A DNA stretch of 64,000 bases from Agrobacterium salinitolerans (GTDB taxonomy: Bacteria; Pseudomonadota; Alphaproteobacteria; Rhizobiales; Rhizobiaceae): contig NZ_MRDH01000039.1 of assembly GCF_002008225.1 (NCBI RefSeq), positions 124,001-188,000 on the forward strand, in the 5' to 3' direction. Shown here in pieces: positions 10,601 to 19,243 of the stretch (position 1 is the stretch's first letter; each line of letters opens with the position of its first letter). The translations under genes were made by a program, and so were the position numbers. The notes beneath the pieces were generated by a model, which ran no database searches, had not been told where the DNA came from, and saw only the letters and a program-made list of their open reading frames with translations.

Positions 10601-11845
10601 CGTGCCGCTGCGGTTGGCGATGTTGAGATCGGCGCTCTCGGCCGTCAGCTTGACGTCATCGAGCCTGCCTTGCGGCAGGGAAAGGCTGCGCAACGATACC
10701 GTCGTGTTGAGATGCGCGGCGTCTGCGCCACCTTTGAGGGAAAGATCGAGGCCGTTGATGAGGGCCTGAACCTCGCCATTCTCCAGCGGCCAGCGAAAAT
10801 CCACGGGGCCGGCGGTGCCGATGAGATTGGCGGCGAGATCGTTCTGACCGTTCGGATCGACCGTGCCTGACGCCGTCAACAGCAGGGTGCCGGTCTCCAG
10901 CGTGCTGCTGCCGATTTCGATGCGGCCCTGCGGGGAAAGCGCGGCGTTTGCGTCGAGCTTTGTCTCGCCGGCAAAAAGCTGGCGGAAGGCCGGAGGCAGA
11001 AGCAGATCGGGCTGACCACCGCCTGCAATTTCGATACGGCGGGTGCCATCATCAGCAAGAAGATGGCGGCCGGTGACGTTGACGACTTGGTTGCCGGCGA
11101 CATTGCCGCGCAGCGTTCCTGTCCAGTTGGAAAGCGGGCCTTCGCCGTTGAGGTCTATCGCCACCGCAGGTGTTCCGGGAAGCGAAAGCAGCGTGGCGAG
11201 AAGACCGCCTTCGGGCTCCTTCATCTCCGCTTTCAGCTTCAGGACGTTTTCATTCGGAAGGAAGGCGATGTCGGCATTCACCTCCGCATCCGGCGCATTG
11301 AGCCGATGGGCGGTGAGCGATAGCCGCATATCGTCGTGCGCAGCCGTCAAACTGCCTTCCGCGTTCAGGTCGAAGGGACGGCCGAGAAGCGGCGTGCCAA
11401 GGCTGATATCGGGAAGACTGAAATTGTCTACGGCGATTTCGATCGGCAACGAGGAGTTACCGGAGCTTTTGGTCGATGTCTGCTCCGCCGCAAGCGGTTT
11501 GCGCTCGACATCGATCGATCCGGCCGAGACGCGGTCGGCATGGAAGGTGCCGGCAAGCAGCGAAAGCGGCGACCAGTCGACGGCGATCTGGTTCACGCGC
11601 GCATAGGGTCCCTGCCGGTCTGAAAGAGTGACATTGTCGAGCCGCAGGCGGCCGGTCAAAAGGCCGCTCGGGGGAGAAATATTGATTACCTGATCGGGTG
11701 TGGAAACGAGCGATGAAATCTGCTTTGCGGCAATTCTCGCGCCCATCGGCGTGAAACCGACGAACAGAACCGCAAGCAACACCAGCACCACGCCGCATAA
11801 AGCAGCGTAGCCCAGCCATTTCAGCAATCGAATCAACGTTTTCAT
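7685..11845 (-). CDS. tamB: Translocation and assembly module protein TamB
   Basis: TamB is a very long inner-membrane-anchored periplasmic beta protein. It works with TamA or BamA in autotransporter/outer-membrane protein assembly and, as an AsmA-like bridge protein, in phospholipid transport to the outer membrane. The 1386-residue product starts with a single membrane anchor (about residues 8-32, WLGYAALCGVVLVLLAVLFV). It continues with low-complexity beta-strand repeats rich in Gly, Ser, Thr, Asn and Asp. It ends in the conserved TamB/DUF490 domain (RGRGIDAELTGSLTIRGTAA, RRLDFTTGNITFGGGLVPVL, DEVMAQLIFGQSMSKLSALQ), with an aromatic C-terminus GIFYEKEY. tamA lies 45 bases upstream on the same strand, so they form an operon tamA-tamB. 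Confidence 0.95.
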   Translation of the reverse strand: MKTLIRLLKWLGYAALCGVVLVLLAVLFVGFTPMGARIAAKQISSLVSTPDQVINISPPSGLLTGRLRLDNVTLSDRQGPYARVNQIAVDWSPLSLLAGTFHADRVSAGSIDVERKPLAAEQTSTKSSGNSSLPIEIAVDNFSLPDISLGTPLLGRPFDLNAEGSLTAAHDDMRLSLTAHRLNAPDAEVNADIAFLPNENVLKLKAEMKEPEGGLLATLLSLPGTPAVAIDLNGEGPLSNWTGTLRGNVAGNQVVNVTGRHLLADDGTRRIEIAGGGQPDLLLPPAFRQLFAGETKLDANAALSPQGRIEIGSSTLETGTLLLTASGTVDPNGQNDLAANLIGTAGPVDFRWPLENGEVQALINGLDLSLKGGADAAHLNTTVSLRSLSLPQGRLDDVKLTAESADLNIANRSGTIATVLSVAQSSFVSPDIDRLVRAPLTVKAPLGLTSSAIGFDGATLESASVGGTLNGSFDLTSNRLTSSVQLFALPATLPPVLAEKFDTTIALQGDVDVTIGGRTSLENLVVKSGTIEATGNVGLENDTLSASLTGKFPALEKLTPQAKGVADFAIEASGALAAPDFNVTLSSESAILAGRTLESLKVNATGKADPAAPQAKLTASGSLDRQKIDANADVVQTENGTAIPELHVAVGRNILNGQLQFSQQFLPSGNLSFNFPDLALLAALAAQQADGDIAGDIALSNANGRIAATIKANGGSIRQGTTTISKLAADISIDDLQALAINGKVSADSVNAGTAAISGLNATIGHSGTTTQFDVNGRYDNAPLVVKGSAETGGSPMTVRVDAFSAAPKGIAVRLEKPSTIAIQNGTARISDLTVITGEGRVEVNGTAGSTLDINADIRSLPASLANAFAAGLDAAGSISGTVTAKGEASNPAVEYNLNWTNAEVAQTRAAGLAALGIKANGRFAGGTLQIDTNVSGQGGMSLSGGGSLGIVGNRPLSMAFSGRLPFSAVAAQTAAQGLDVNGTAAIDVKISGSASAPVVTGSITTDGTRLTDVRRNLTINDLGATITFDRDRAVISRLTGKLAGGGTISGTGSVGIAGGSGFPGDISITLNRAGYNDGTLVTTVVSGTLTLKGPLLNSPVLGGNLTLDRSAITIPEKLPASLTEIDVKHKNAPPKVRAQAKALGADQGGSGSSSTINLDLQVNAPSGIFVRGRGIDAELTGSLTIRGTAAVPVISGGFEMRRGRLEILTRRLDFTTGNITFGGGLVPVLDMKADSTVGSTTVTVSVSGNANDPAFAFSSAPALPQDEVMAQLIFGQSMSKLSALQIARLADAAAQLAGGRSTSLFDKLRSNLGVDDLDISTDSEGQARVSAGKYLNERTYLELQQSGESGAKAIINLDVGRGVKLRGEAGGNGEGAAGIFYEKEY

Positions 11846-11890
11846 AAAGGATAATCTACACTCTGTTGTAAGGGTGTTCGACTGCGGCGT

Positions 11891-13816
11891 TTAAAAAGAC
11901 TGACCGATGCCAGCATAAATGCCGAAACTGTTGCCGCCGTCATATTTGTCGAGCGGCATGGCGACATCAAGACGCAGAGGCCCGAAGGGCGTCGCGTAAC
12001 GCAGGCCAATACCGGCGCCAGCCCGGATATCGGAAAAATCAGGGGTCACCTCATCCGAAACCACGCCGGCGTCGATGAATGGCACGATGCCGATGGTATC
12101 GGTGACCGTGATGCGGGCCTCAACGGAGCCGACCACATAGGAACGGCCGCCGGTCGCGTCGCCAGCGGCATTATACGGCGATATTTCCTGATAGCTGTAG
12201 CCGCGCACCGATCCGCCGCCACCGGCGTAAAAGCGCCTTGTGGTGGGAATGTCCTGCAGATCGCTACCGCCGACGAGCACGCCGCCGGAAAGCTTTCCGG
12301 CCATGATCAGCCGGTCTTCGGCGCCAATCCCCTTGTAGCCCGAGATGGAGCCTTCGAACGAGGAAAAGAAGGTGCCGTTCAGCGCTTCATAGCTAGGCTT
12401 GGCGGCCAGCGAGGCACGGAAGCCTTCGGTGGGGTTGAGCTTGTCGTCGCGTGTATCACGAACGAATTCCAGCGGGATCGAGGTAGTGAGGTATTCGTTT
12501 TTGCCGAATGCGTCTTCCGTATCGGCCCATTGCACCTCAAGGCCGGCTGCGGCTGTATCGGTATCGTTGAGCTCGTAGGCGAAACCGGCTGTGCCCGTCA
12601 CTGTCTTGGCGTCGTATGTATCGGGGTGTTCGGTCTTGGCAATCAGGCTGGTCTTGAAGGTGGTTCGCGGATTGAACATGCCGGGCTTGGTGAAAGTAAT
12701 GCCCGCCGAATAATCCATGCCATCGACGCTCGATGCTTCGGCGATGCGCGAAACCGAACCTTCGATACGCAGCGATTCCGCCTGTCCGAACAGGTTCCGG
12801 TGGCCCCAATAACCCTGAAGGCCGATGCCTTCCGTGGTTGAGTATTGTGCGCCGACGCCGAAATAGCGGTGCTTTCCTTCAGAAACCTCGATGGTCAGCG
12901 GAATGGTGCCGTCGCGCGCCAGTGTTCCCGCTTCCTTGATCGTCAGGCTGGAAAAGACGCCGAGCTGCCGCAGCCGGTCGGCGGCCTTGCGCAGTTTTTC
13001 CGGCGAATAGGGTTCGCCGCCATTGAGGCGCGAATAACGGCGGATGAAATCGCCGTCGACGGTTTTTTCACCCGTGACGGTGACCGTGCCGAGGGGTGCC
13101 ACGGGACCGCCTTCAGCCGCCATGGTAATGTCCACCGTGTTCGTCGCGTGGTTGGCGACGGCCTCGCGTTTCGTCAGCTTCGCAAGCGGACGGCCTTCGG
13201 CCTTCAGGTCATCGATCAGCTTGTTGCCGGCGCGGATGATGGCGAGAGAACCGGCGTCACCCCCGGCTATCAGGCCGTATTCCTCAAGGTTACGGCCGGT
13301 CACATCGCCTTCCAGCCGTACATTTCCAAGTTTGAAAACCGGGCCGGGCGAAACCGTGATCACCACGGGTACGGGAGCGGAATGATCGAACACAGGATTG
13401 GGCGGCAGGCTATCCACATCCTTGCCGGCGACGGTAACATTGACGATGCCGCCATAACGGGCGTTTTCATAAAGCGCCGCGATCAGCCTGTCCCTGTCGT
13501 CTCTTGCCTTTATCAGAAGTCCGAGATCGCCGGAGGTGGGCTTGTCCTTGTCAGCCAGGAGGAGCGAGCTGTTTTCCAGGCTGTTTTTCAGGGATTTATC
13601 GGCGTCCGCGGCATCAAGCGTGACGGTGAATTTGACAGGGTTTATAACCTCCACTTCCGGTTCTTCCGAACCCCAGAGGCGCATGCCAAACAGTTTGAAG
13701 GCAAATGCATCACGGGTAAACGCCGGATACAGGGCGAACGTCACGGCGACCGCAAGCGCGGTGCCAGCTTTCCGATACGCAATACCTGTCTTCGGGTTAG
13801 TTCGTGTTCTTCGCAT
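11891..13816 (-). CDS. tamA: Outer-membrane assembly protein TamA (Omp85/BamA family)
   Basis: TamA is an Omp85-family beta barrel with N-terminal POTRA domains that partners with TamB in outer-membrane protein insertion. The 641-residue product has an unusually long signal peptide (basic start MRRTRTNPKTG, hydrophobic core around residues 20-36, likely cleavage near FA-FK). POTRA-type segments follow (about 75-330, with VTGEKTVDGDFIRRYSRLNG and GGEPYSPEKLRKAADRLRQL). The C-terminal barrel contains the Omp85 substrate-loop signature RFYAGGGGSVRGYSYQEISP and GAGIGLRYATPFGPLRLDVA. The protein ends GIYAGIGQSF, a terminal-Phe beta signal. The tamB gene follows in the same direction. Confidence 0.95.
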   Translation of the reverse strand: MRRTRTNPKTGIAYRKAGTALAVAVTFALYPAFTRDAFAFKLFGMRLWGSEEPEVEVINPVKFTVTLDAADADKSLKNSLENSSLLLADKDKPTSGDLGLLIKARDDRDRLIAALYENARYGGIVNVTVAGKDVDSLPPNPVFDHSAPVPVVITVSPGPVFKLGNVRLEGDVTGRNLEEYGLIAGGDAGSLAIIRAGNKLIDDLKAEGRPLAKLTKREAVANHATNTVDITMAAEGGPVAPLGTVTVTGEKTVDGDFIRRYSRLNGGEPYSPEKLRKAADRLRQLGVFSSLTIKEAGTLARDGTIPLTIEVSEGKHRYFGVGAQYSTTEGIGLQGYWGHRNLFGQAESLRIEGSVSRIAEASSVDGMDYSAGITFTKPGMFNPRTTFKTSLIAKTEHPDTYDAKTVTGTAGFAYELNDTDTAAAGLEVQWADTEDAFGKNEYLTTSIPLEFVRDTRDDKLNPTEGFRASLAAKPSYEALNGTFFSSFEGSISGYKGIGAEDRLIMAGKLSGGVLVGGSDLQDIPTTRRFYAGGGGSVRGYSYQEISPYNAAGDATGGRSYVVGSVEARITVTDTIGIVPFIDAGVVSDEVTPDFSDIRAGAGIGLRYATPFGPLRLDVAMPLDKYDGGNSFGIYAGIGQSF

Positions 13817-13940
13817 AAGCTACTTTATGGTTGAGCCTTTATTGTCGCCCTAACCCGTTTCCTGTCCGTTAACAGTGCAATTTAATCATAAATAAACTGC
13901 TTTGAGGACCCTTGCGCTTGTGTTTTGCCTGCCATAACGC

Positions 13941-13965
13941 AAAAAGCCCCGGGTGACCGGGGCTT
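13941..13965 (-). terminator. Intrinsic terminator after the glycine-zipper lipoprotein gene
   Basis: On the minus strand AAGCCCCGG pairs with CCGGGGCTT around a four-base loop (stem arms 13957-13965 and 13944-13952), followed by TTTTT. It is 27 bases past the stop of the small lipoprotein gene and upstream of tamA, so it insulates the tam operon. Confidence 0.88.
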
Positions 13966-13991
13966 CTGTGCAACGGTATTTCGCGAAGCGA

Positions 13992-14243
13992 TTAGCGGCA
14001 ACGCGCCGTGTAACGCTGACCGTACTGGTCACGATAATAGCAATAGCCCGGTTCGGAAGCATTGCCGATGAGGGCGCCGCCCACGCCGCCGATTGCTGCG
14101 CCTACTGCCGCACCACGAACGTTGCCAGTCACGGCGCCGCCGATGACCGCACCGGAAACGGCACCGATGGAAGCACCCTTTTCGGTCTGCGTGCAGCTTG
14201 CGAGCGACAGGCCGACCAGCGCAAATATGATTGCCTTTTTCAT
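13992..14243 (-). CDS. Small glycine-zipper outer-membrane lipoprotein
   Basis: An 83-residue predicted lipoprotein with signal peptide MKKAIIFALVGLSLASC. The lipobox is LASC, giving Cys at about position 17 as the first mature residue. The body is one glycine-zipper block (GASIGAVSGAVIGGAVTGNV, then GAAVGAAIGGVGGALIGNAS), as in the SlyB/17-kDa antigen and YMGG families. The tail YCYYRDQYGQRYTARCR contains two Cys and many aromatics. Such proteins sit in the outer membrane or periplasm and are linked to envelope integrity, but no precise role is known. The ribosome site GGAGAG lies six bases before the ATG. Its own terminator follows. It is transcribed away from hemA, and its promoter shares the intergenic region with the FNR-type box at 14453. 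Confidence 0.88.
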   Translation of the reverse strand: MKKAIIFALVGLSLASCTQTEKGASIGAVSGAVIGGAVTGNVRGAAVGAAIGGVGGALIGNASEPGYCYYRDQYGQRYTARCR

Positions 14244-14452
14244 GAAACTCTCTCCAACGTTACAATGAGCTCTTGTGGCTCGGTAGGCGTCCCATATTTA
14301 TCTGCGGCGACTGCTACCTCCGACCGCCACAGATAACTAACAATTCGATGTCGTTTAGGGAAGCCTCCTCTTTGCAGGCATTCCTCCGAGCGTAAATCGA
14401 TTGTGCCCCAAACAACGGCGCGGCGCAAAAAAGGTTCCAAAAATCCGCTTTT

Positions 14453-14494
14453 TTGATGTGAATCAATTTTGCGCTTTTCATAGGCGCCTATAAA
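14453..14494 (+). promoter_or_regulatory. FNR/FixK box and -10 element of the hemA promoter
   Basis: TTGAT-GTGA-ATCAA at 14453-14466 is a perfect match to the FNR/FixK/FnrN consensus TTGAT-N4-ATCAA. TATAAA at 14489-14494 lies where a -10 box would be if the activator site is centred at -41.5 (predicted start near 14501), the class II activator geometry. The hemA start codon is at 14616. Control of hemA by FNR-type regulators is known in rhizobia and purple bacteria. The rest of this gap (14244-14615) shows no gene. Confidence 0.85.
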
Positions 14495-14615
14495 CGCTTT
14501 ATTGGAATGGTTCAAAACAACGGCGAATTGACGCAGATGCGGTTAATGTGGCCCGCAAGGGTTGACGGTCCCGGCGACGAGGCAGAAAACGATCTGGTCA
14601 ATTCTGGAGCATGGC

Positions 14616-15833
14616 ATGGACTTCGAGGCATTTTTCACGACGGAACTGCAAAGCCTGCATTCCGAGGGACGCTATCGCGTTTTTGCAGATATCGAGCGCC
14701 AGCAGGGCAGTTTTCCCCGCGCCACACGGTACAACGCCAATGGCGAACGCAAGGACGTTACTGTCTGGTGCTCTAACGACTATCTCGGCATGGGCCAGAA
14801 CCTCAAAGTCATCGAAGCCATGAAGGCCGCCATCGATCACTGTGGCGCGGGTGCGGGAGGCACCCGGAATATTTCTGGCACCAACCACTATCACGTCCTG
14901 CTGGAGCAGGAGCTTGCCGATCTCCACGGCAAGGAATCGGCGCTGATCTTCACGTCGGGTTATGTATCCAACTGGGCCACCCTCGGCACGCTCGGTCAGA
15001 AAATTCCAGGCCTGATCATTTTCTCGGATGCGCTCAACCATGCATCGATGATCGAAGGCATCCGTTACGGCCGCTGCGAGCGGGTGATCTGGAAGCACAA
15101 CGATCTCGAAGATCTCGAAGCCAAGCTTAAGGCCGCCGATCCGAATGCGCCGAAGCTGATCGCCTTCGAATCCGTTTATTCGATGGATGGCGATATCGCG
15201 CCTATCAAGGAAATCTGCGATCTGGCAGACCGTTATGGCGCCATGACCTATCTCGATGAAGTTCACGCTGTCGGCATGTACGGCCCGCGCGGCGGCGGCA
15301 TTGCCGAGCGCGAAGGCCTGATGGATCGCCTGACGATCATCGAGGGAACGCTCGGCAAGGCCTTTGGCGTAATGGGCGGTTATATTGCCGGATCCACGGC
15401 GGTCTGCGACTTCATCCGCTCCTTCGCCTCCGGCTTCATCTTCACGACGGCCCTGCCGCCGTCTCTTGCTGCCGGTGCCATTGCTTCGATCCAGCATCTG
15501 AAGGCGAGCCCCTTCGAGCGCGCCCGCCATCAGGACCGGGTGCGCAAGCTGCGTGGTCTTCTCGATGCACGCGGTATTCCGCATATGGACAACCCGAGTC
15601 ACATCGTGCCTGTCATGGTTGGCGATGCCGCCAAGTGCAAATGGATTTCGGATATCCTGCTGGACAATCACGGCGTCTATGTTCAGCCGATCAATTACCC
15701 GACCGTGCCGCGCAAGACCGAACGTCTGCGCATTACCCCGACGCCGCTGCATAGCGATGCCGATATCGAGCATCTCGTCGGCGCGCTGCATCAGCTCTGG
15801 TCGCATTGTGCGCTGGCGCGTGCGGTGGCGTGA
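14616..15833 (+). CDS. hemA: 5-aminolevulinate synthase
   Basis: ALAS condenses glycine and succinyl-CoA to 5-aminolevulinate with pyridoxal phosphate, the first step of haem synthesis in alphaproteobacteria. From ATG 14616 (GGAG at 14606-14609) the protein is 405 residues and begins [20 protein letters not shown], the standard alphaproteobacterial form; an in-frame ATG at 14562 would add 18 atypical residues. Visible signatures include [66 protein letters not shown] and the PLP lysine in [14 protein letters not shown] at about K248. The gene stands alone with an FNR-type promoter upstream and a terminator at 15862. Induction under low oxygen is the likely mode of control. Confidence 0.97.
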   Translation: MDFEAFFTTELQSLHSEGRYRVFADIERQQGSFPRATRYNANGERKDVTVWCSNDYLGMGQNLKVIEAMKAAIDHCGAGAGGTRNISGTNHYHVLLEQELADLHGKESALIFTSGYVSNWATLGTLGQKIPGLIIFSDALNHASMIEGIRYGRCERVIWKHNDLEDLEAKLKAADPNAPKLIAFESVYSMDGDIAPIKEICDLADRYGAMTYLDEVHAVGMYGPRGGGIAEREGLMDRLTIIEGTLGKAFGVMGGYIAGSTAVCDFIRSFASGFIFTTALPPSLAAGAIASIQHLKASPFERARHQDRVRKLRGLLDARGIPHMDNPSHIVPVMVGDAAKCKWISDILLDNHGVYVQPINYPTVPRKTERLRITPTPLHSDADIEHLVGALHQLWSHCALARAVA

Positions 15834-15861
15834 GGCCGCTGTTTAGATAAGAGTAGATCGG

Positions 15862-15890
15862 GGCCGCGTTTAAGCGGCCTTTTCTTTGGT
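15862..15890 (+). terminator. Intrinsic terminator of hemA overlapping the dxr 3' end
   Basis: GGCCGC (15862-15867) pairs with GCGGCC (15874-15879) around GTTTAA, followed by TTTTCTTT on the plus strand. The loop contains the complement of the dxr stop codon (15870-15872), so the terminator of one gene is built into the coding end of its convergent neighbour. The stem is short. Confidence 0.65.
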
Positions 15891-17063
15891 GGCGATCAAT
15901 TCGCGGGCGTGGCGACGGGCCTCCTTATCCGCTGCGAATACATCTTCAATCGTGGCGGCGGAGCGGCCGTCATGCATGCGGTCCATGACCGTTTCAACGA
16001 TCTCGGCCATATCGAGAAAACCGATATTGCCCGCAACGAAGGCGTGAAAGGCGGCTTCTTCGGCGGCGTTCAGGGCGGCGCCCTGCAAACCGCCGCGTTC
16101 CAGCGCGGTGCGGGCCAGACGAATCGCCGGGAAACGGGCTTCATCCGGCGCTTCGAAATCGAGCCGCGCGAGTTTTGCGAAATCCAGCCGCTCAACGTTC
16201 AGATTGCCGCGTTTCGGATAGGTGAGGGCATAAGAAATAGCGGTGCGCATGTCTGGAGAGCCGAGCTGGGCGATATAGGAGCCGTCGGTGTAGCCCACCA
16301 TTGAATGGATGATCGACTGCGGATGGACGATCACCTCCACCTGATCGGGCCTGAGATCGAACAGGTATTTCGCCTCGATCATTTCAAGCCCCTTGTTGAA
16401 CATGGAGGCGCTGCCGATGGAGACCTTCAGCCCCATCGACCAGTTGGGATGGGCGCGGGCGATATCCGCCGTAACATTGGCCATCTCCTCGCGCGACCAG
16501 GTGCGGAACGGGCCGCCGGATGCGGTCAGCACGATGCGCTCCACGGCCTGCTTATGGTCGCCCGTCAGGCACTGGAAGATTGCGCTGTGCTCGCTGTCGA
16601 CCGGGATCAGCCTGCCGCCGCCCTGCTTGACCGTGCGCAGGAAAACATCGCCAGCCGAAACCAGGCATTCCTTGTTGGCGAGCGCTATGTCTGCGCCACG
16701 TTGCGCGGCTGTAAGAGTAGGTGCAAGGCCGGGGGTTCCGGCAATCGCCGCCATCACCCAGCCGGCATCCGTCGACGCGGCCTCTTCGAGGCCGGATTTG
16801 CCCGCCGCAACCTCGATGCCGCTGCCGGCAAGGGCCGATTTCAGCGCTTCGTATTTGTCGTCTTCGGCGGTGACCGCCAGCCGCGCGCCGAATTCCCGCG
16901 CCTGTTCCGCCAGAAGCGCGACGTTGCCCGCGCCGGTCAAAGCCGTGATCTCGAACGCGTCGCGGCCACCCAGCTGGCGGACGACATCCAGCGTATTGGC
17001 GCCGATCGAACCGGTCGAACCCAATATTGTCAGCTTGCGTGGCATGTCACTGGCATTCGTCAT
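15870..17063 (-). CDS. dxr: 1-deoxy-D-xylulose 5-phosphate reductoisomerase
   Basis: Dxr converts 1-deoxyxylulose 5-phosphate to 2-C-methyl-D-erythritol 4-phosphate with NADPH, the committed step of the MEP isoprenoid pathway. From ATG 17063 the product is 397 residues, the normal size. It has the NADPH-binding motif TILGSTGSIGANTLDVV, the substrate/metal-site run ALANKECLVSAGD, IPVDSEHSAIFQCL, LTASGGPFRTWSREEM, HPNWSMGLKVSIGSASMFNK and VIVHPQSIIHSMVGYTDGS. An in-frame start at 17132 would add 23 residues that do not resemble the family and has no better ribosome site; the true start is not certain. It is convergent with hemA, whose terminator overlaps its last codons. Confidence 0.94.
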   Translation of the reverse strand: MTNASDMPRKLTILGSTGSIGANTLDVVRQLGGRDAFEITALTGAGNVALLAEQAREFGARLAVTAEDDKYEALKSALAGSGIEVAAGKSGLEEAASTDAGWVMAAIAGTPGLAPTLTAAQRGADIALANKECLVSAGDVFLRTVKQGGGRLIPVDSEHSAIFQCLTGDHKQAVERIVLTASGGPFRTWSREEMANVTADIARAHPNWSMGLKVSIGSASMFNKGLEMIEAKYLFDLRPDQVEVIVHPQSIIHSMVGYTDGSYIAQLGSPDMRTAISYALTYPKRGNLNVERLDFAKLARLDFEAPDEARFPAIRLARTALERGGLQGAALNAAEEAAFHAFVAGNIGFLDMAEIVETVMDRMHDGRSAATIEDVFAADKEARRHARELIATKEKAA

Positions 17064-17251
17064 TTTCAGTCCGTCGGTCGTTTCCGGTTCGCACCCCTTG
17101 GTGCACGTCGTTTTCCCGAAAACGCCATGCACTTTCAGGCAACATTCCTTAGCCTCTACCTGCGAAAACCGGCCATCACAAGGACAAAGCCCAGGCTATT
17201 GTTTTTGCGGAAGGCAAAGCCATATGCAAGAAAAACAATGAGAGGATATCG

Positions 17252-17953
17252 ATGCGACGTTTTCTGGTTTCCAGCGGGTGGGTCTTTGCGGCAAGCCTTG
17301 TACTGGTTCTTGCCTTCATTCCTTTTGATCCGCGTCTTTCCGAAAGTGCGCAGGCCCTGCCGGGCGGAGTGGTTTCCTTTAACCGCGCGATTACCGATTT
17401 CGGAACCTTCCGCTGGATGCTCTATTCCACCGGCCTTCTGGCGATATTGGCCTATGTCGCCGCACGGGTTTTAAAGGCGCAGACCTACAATGGACGGCTG
17501 AGGACGGCATGGCGGCTTCTGGCTTATTTCTTCCTGACGATCGGAACGGCGAGCATTCTCGTCCATACGCTGAAATTCCTGATCGGGCGGGCAAGGCCGG
17601 AGCTTCTCCTTGAATTGGGCGCCTATAGCCTCACTCCATTTACCGGCGACAATCTCTATGAAAGTTTCCCCTCAGGCCATTCGACCGCCGCCGGTGTGTT
17701 TTTCGGCGCTTTCGCCATGTTGATGCCGCGCTTCCGCTGGGTGTTTCTCCTGCTTGCCCTTGTCATCGGTGTTTCGCGTGTCATCGTCGGCGCACATTAT
17801 CCAAGCGATGTCGCCGCCGGGCTGTTGCTCGGCATGTGGACGGCCATGGCCTTCGCCTTTATCTTTGCCCGGTCCGAAATGCTGTTCCGATTCGATGCGC
17901 ATGGCTGGCCGCAGCCGAAGAATGCAAACCTCCCGACGGCGGATACACGATAA
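17252..17953 (+). CDS. PAP2-family membrane phosphatase
   Basis: A membrane phosphatase of the phosphatidic acid phosphatase type 2 superfamily, 233 residues with about six hydrophobic segments. The three catalytic motifs are present in order: KFLIGRARP (motif 1), PSGHS (motif 2) and SRVIVGAHYPSD (motif 3). The active site would face the periplasm. Substrates in this superfamily include phosphatidic acid, undecaprenyl pyrophosphate, phosphatidylglycerophosphate and lipid A phosphates; sequence alone does not choose between them. The ribosome site AGAGGA precedes ATG 17252. Its neighbour 30 bases downstream is an FAD monooxygenase in the same direction, and the two may be cotranscribed. No signal of transfer. 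Confidence 0.9.
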   Translation: MRRFLVSSGWVFAASLVLVLAFIPFDPRLSESAQALPGGVVSFNRAITDFGTFRWMLYSTGLLAILAYVAARVLKAQTYNGRLRTAWRLLAYFFLTIGTASILVHTLKFLIGRARPELLLELGAYSLTPFTGDNLYESFPSGHSTAAGVFFGAFAMLMPRFRWVFLLLALVIGVSRVIVGAHYPSDVAAGLLLGMWTAMAFAFIFARSEMLFRFDAHGWPQPKNANLPTADTR

Positions 17954-17983
17954 GGACCTCAAGCAGGATGTAAGGGGAAGGTG

Positions 17984-19237
17984 ATGGAGGAAGCGACAAA
18001 CGCTCCGGAAAATGACGGCAAGTCCGTTCAGCATATCCGTACATCAGTCGCCGTGGCTGGCGGCGGGCCGGCGGGCTTGATGCTTGGCCTGCTGCTTGCG
18101 CGCAGCGGTATAGATGTTGTCGTCGTTGAGAAACATGGAGATTTTCTCCGCGATTTTCGCGGCGACACCATCCACCCTTCAACGCTTGAATTGATGGAGC
18201 AACTCGGTTTCATCGATGAGTTCCTGAGCCTGCCTCATACGCGCGCGCCAAGACTGAATGCGGTTATCGGCGGCGAGCGTATCACGATCGCGGATTTTTC
18301 CCGCCTGCCGGTCCGCCACCGCTTCATCGCCTTTATGCCGCAATGGGATTTTCTCAATTTCATCGTCGGCAAGGCGGGGCAATACGAAAATTTCCGATTG
18401 CTGATGAATGCGCCGGTGACCGGACTGATCGAGAGCGGCGAGCATGTCGGGGGTCTCACGGTCAGCACACCTGAAGGCATCATCGAGATCGAAGCCGATC
18501 TGGTGGTGGGGGCGGATGGGCGCAACTCCACCGTCCGTGAGGCGGCGGGGTTGGAAGTGCAGCGCTTCGGCATTCCGACGGAGGTGCTGTGGATGCGCCT
18601 TTCCAAACAGCCCGACGATCCGACGGAAACCATGGGGCATGCCGGCTCGCGGCAGGGTTTCGTCATGATCAACCGGGGTGATTACTGGCAATGCGGCTAT
18701 GTGGTGCGAAAGGGATTTTTCGCCGACATAAAGCTGCAGGGAATTGAAGCCTTCAGGGACAGGGTCGCGGAAATCTGCCCTTTCCCACGCGAAAGGCTCG
18801 ATGAGCTCAAGAGCTGGGACGATGTGCATCTCCTCACCGTCCGTATCGACCGGCTGAAGCGCTGGTGGAAACCGGGTCTGATCTGCATTGGTGACGCGGC
18901 CCATGCCATGTCCCCCGTCGGCGGTGTCGGCATTAATCTGGCTATTCAGGATGCGGTTGCGGCGGCCAATATATTGGTGCCGGCGCTCGTATCCGGCCGC
19001 GCCGTTACCGACGAGGATCTTGCCGCAATTGAAAAGCGGCGATCCTTCCCGACCAAGGCCACGCAATTTCTGCAGCGGATGATGCGTATCGGCCGCAAGA
19101 AGGGAAGGGCGGATGCGGAAAAACCGAAAGGACCGCCAGCTTTTGTGCTGGCCATCATGCGGTTTCCGCTCCTTTCCCATTTGACCGGCCGGCTGGTAGG
19201 GCTGGGTTTTCGCCGGGAAAAGATCGAGACGATGTGA
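17984..19237 (+). CDS. FAD-dependent monooxygenase (aromatic hydroxylase/UbiH-like)
   Basis: A 417-residue flavoprotein of the group A monooxygenases (PHBH/UbiH-like). The N-terminal dinucleotide fold carries VAVAGGGPAGLMLGLLLARS (GxGxxG) and VVVEKHGDFLRDFRGDTIHP. A middle DG motif reads DLVVGADGRNSTVREAAG, and the C-terminal FAD/ribityl motif reads CIGDAAHAMSPVGGVGINLA. These features indicate NAD(P)H-dependent hydroxylation of an aromatic or related ring; the substrate is unknown. ATG 17984 follows AAGGGGAAGG closely; GTG 17981 is an equally possible start adding one residue. The gene ends six bases from the convergent end of the ROK kinase gene, with no terminator visible between them. Confidence 0.88.
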   Translation: MEEATNAPENDGKSVQHIRTSVAVAGGGPAGLMLGLLLARSGIDVVVVEKHGDFLRDFRGDTIHPSTLELMEQLGFIDEFLSLPHTRAPRLNAVIGGERITIADFSRLPVRHRFIAFMPQWDFLNFIVGKAGQYENFRLLMNAPVTGLIESGEHVGGLTVSTPEGIIEIEADLVVGADGRNSTVREAAGLEVQRFGIPTEVLWMRLSKQPDDPTETMGHAGSRQGFVMINRGDYWQCGYVVRKGFFADIKLQGIEAFRDRVAEICPFPRERLDELKSWDDVHLLTVRIDRLKRWWKPGLICIGDAAHAMSPVGGVGINLAIQDAVAAANILVPALVSGRAVTDEDLAAIEKRRSFPTKATQFLQRMMRIGRKKGRADAEKPKGPPAFVLAIMRFPLLSHLTGRLVGLGFRREKIETM

Positions 19238-19243
19238 CGCCGC

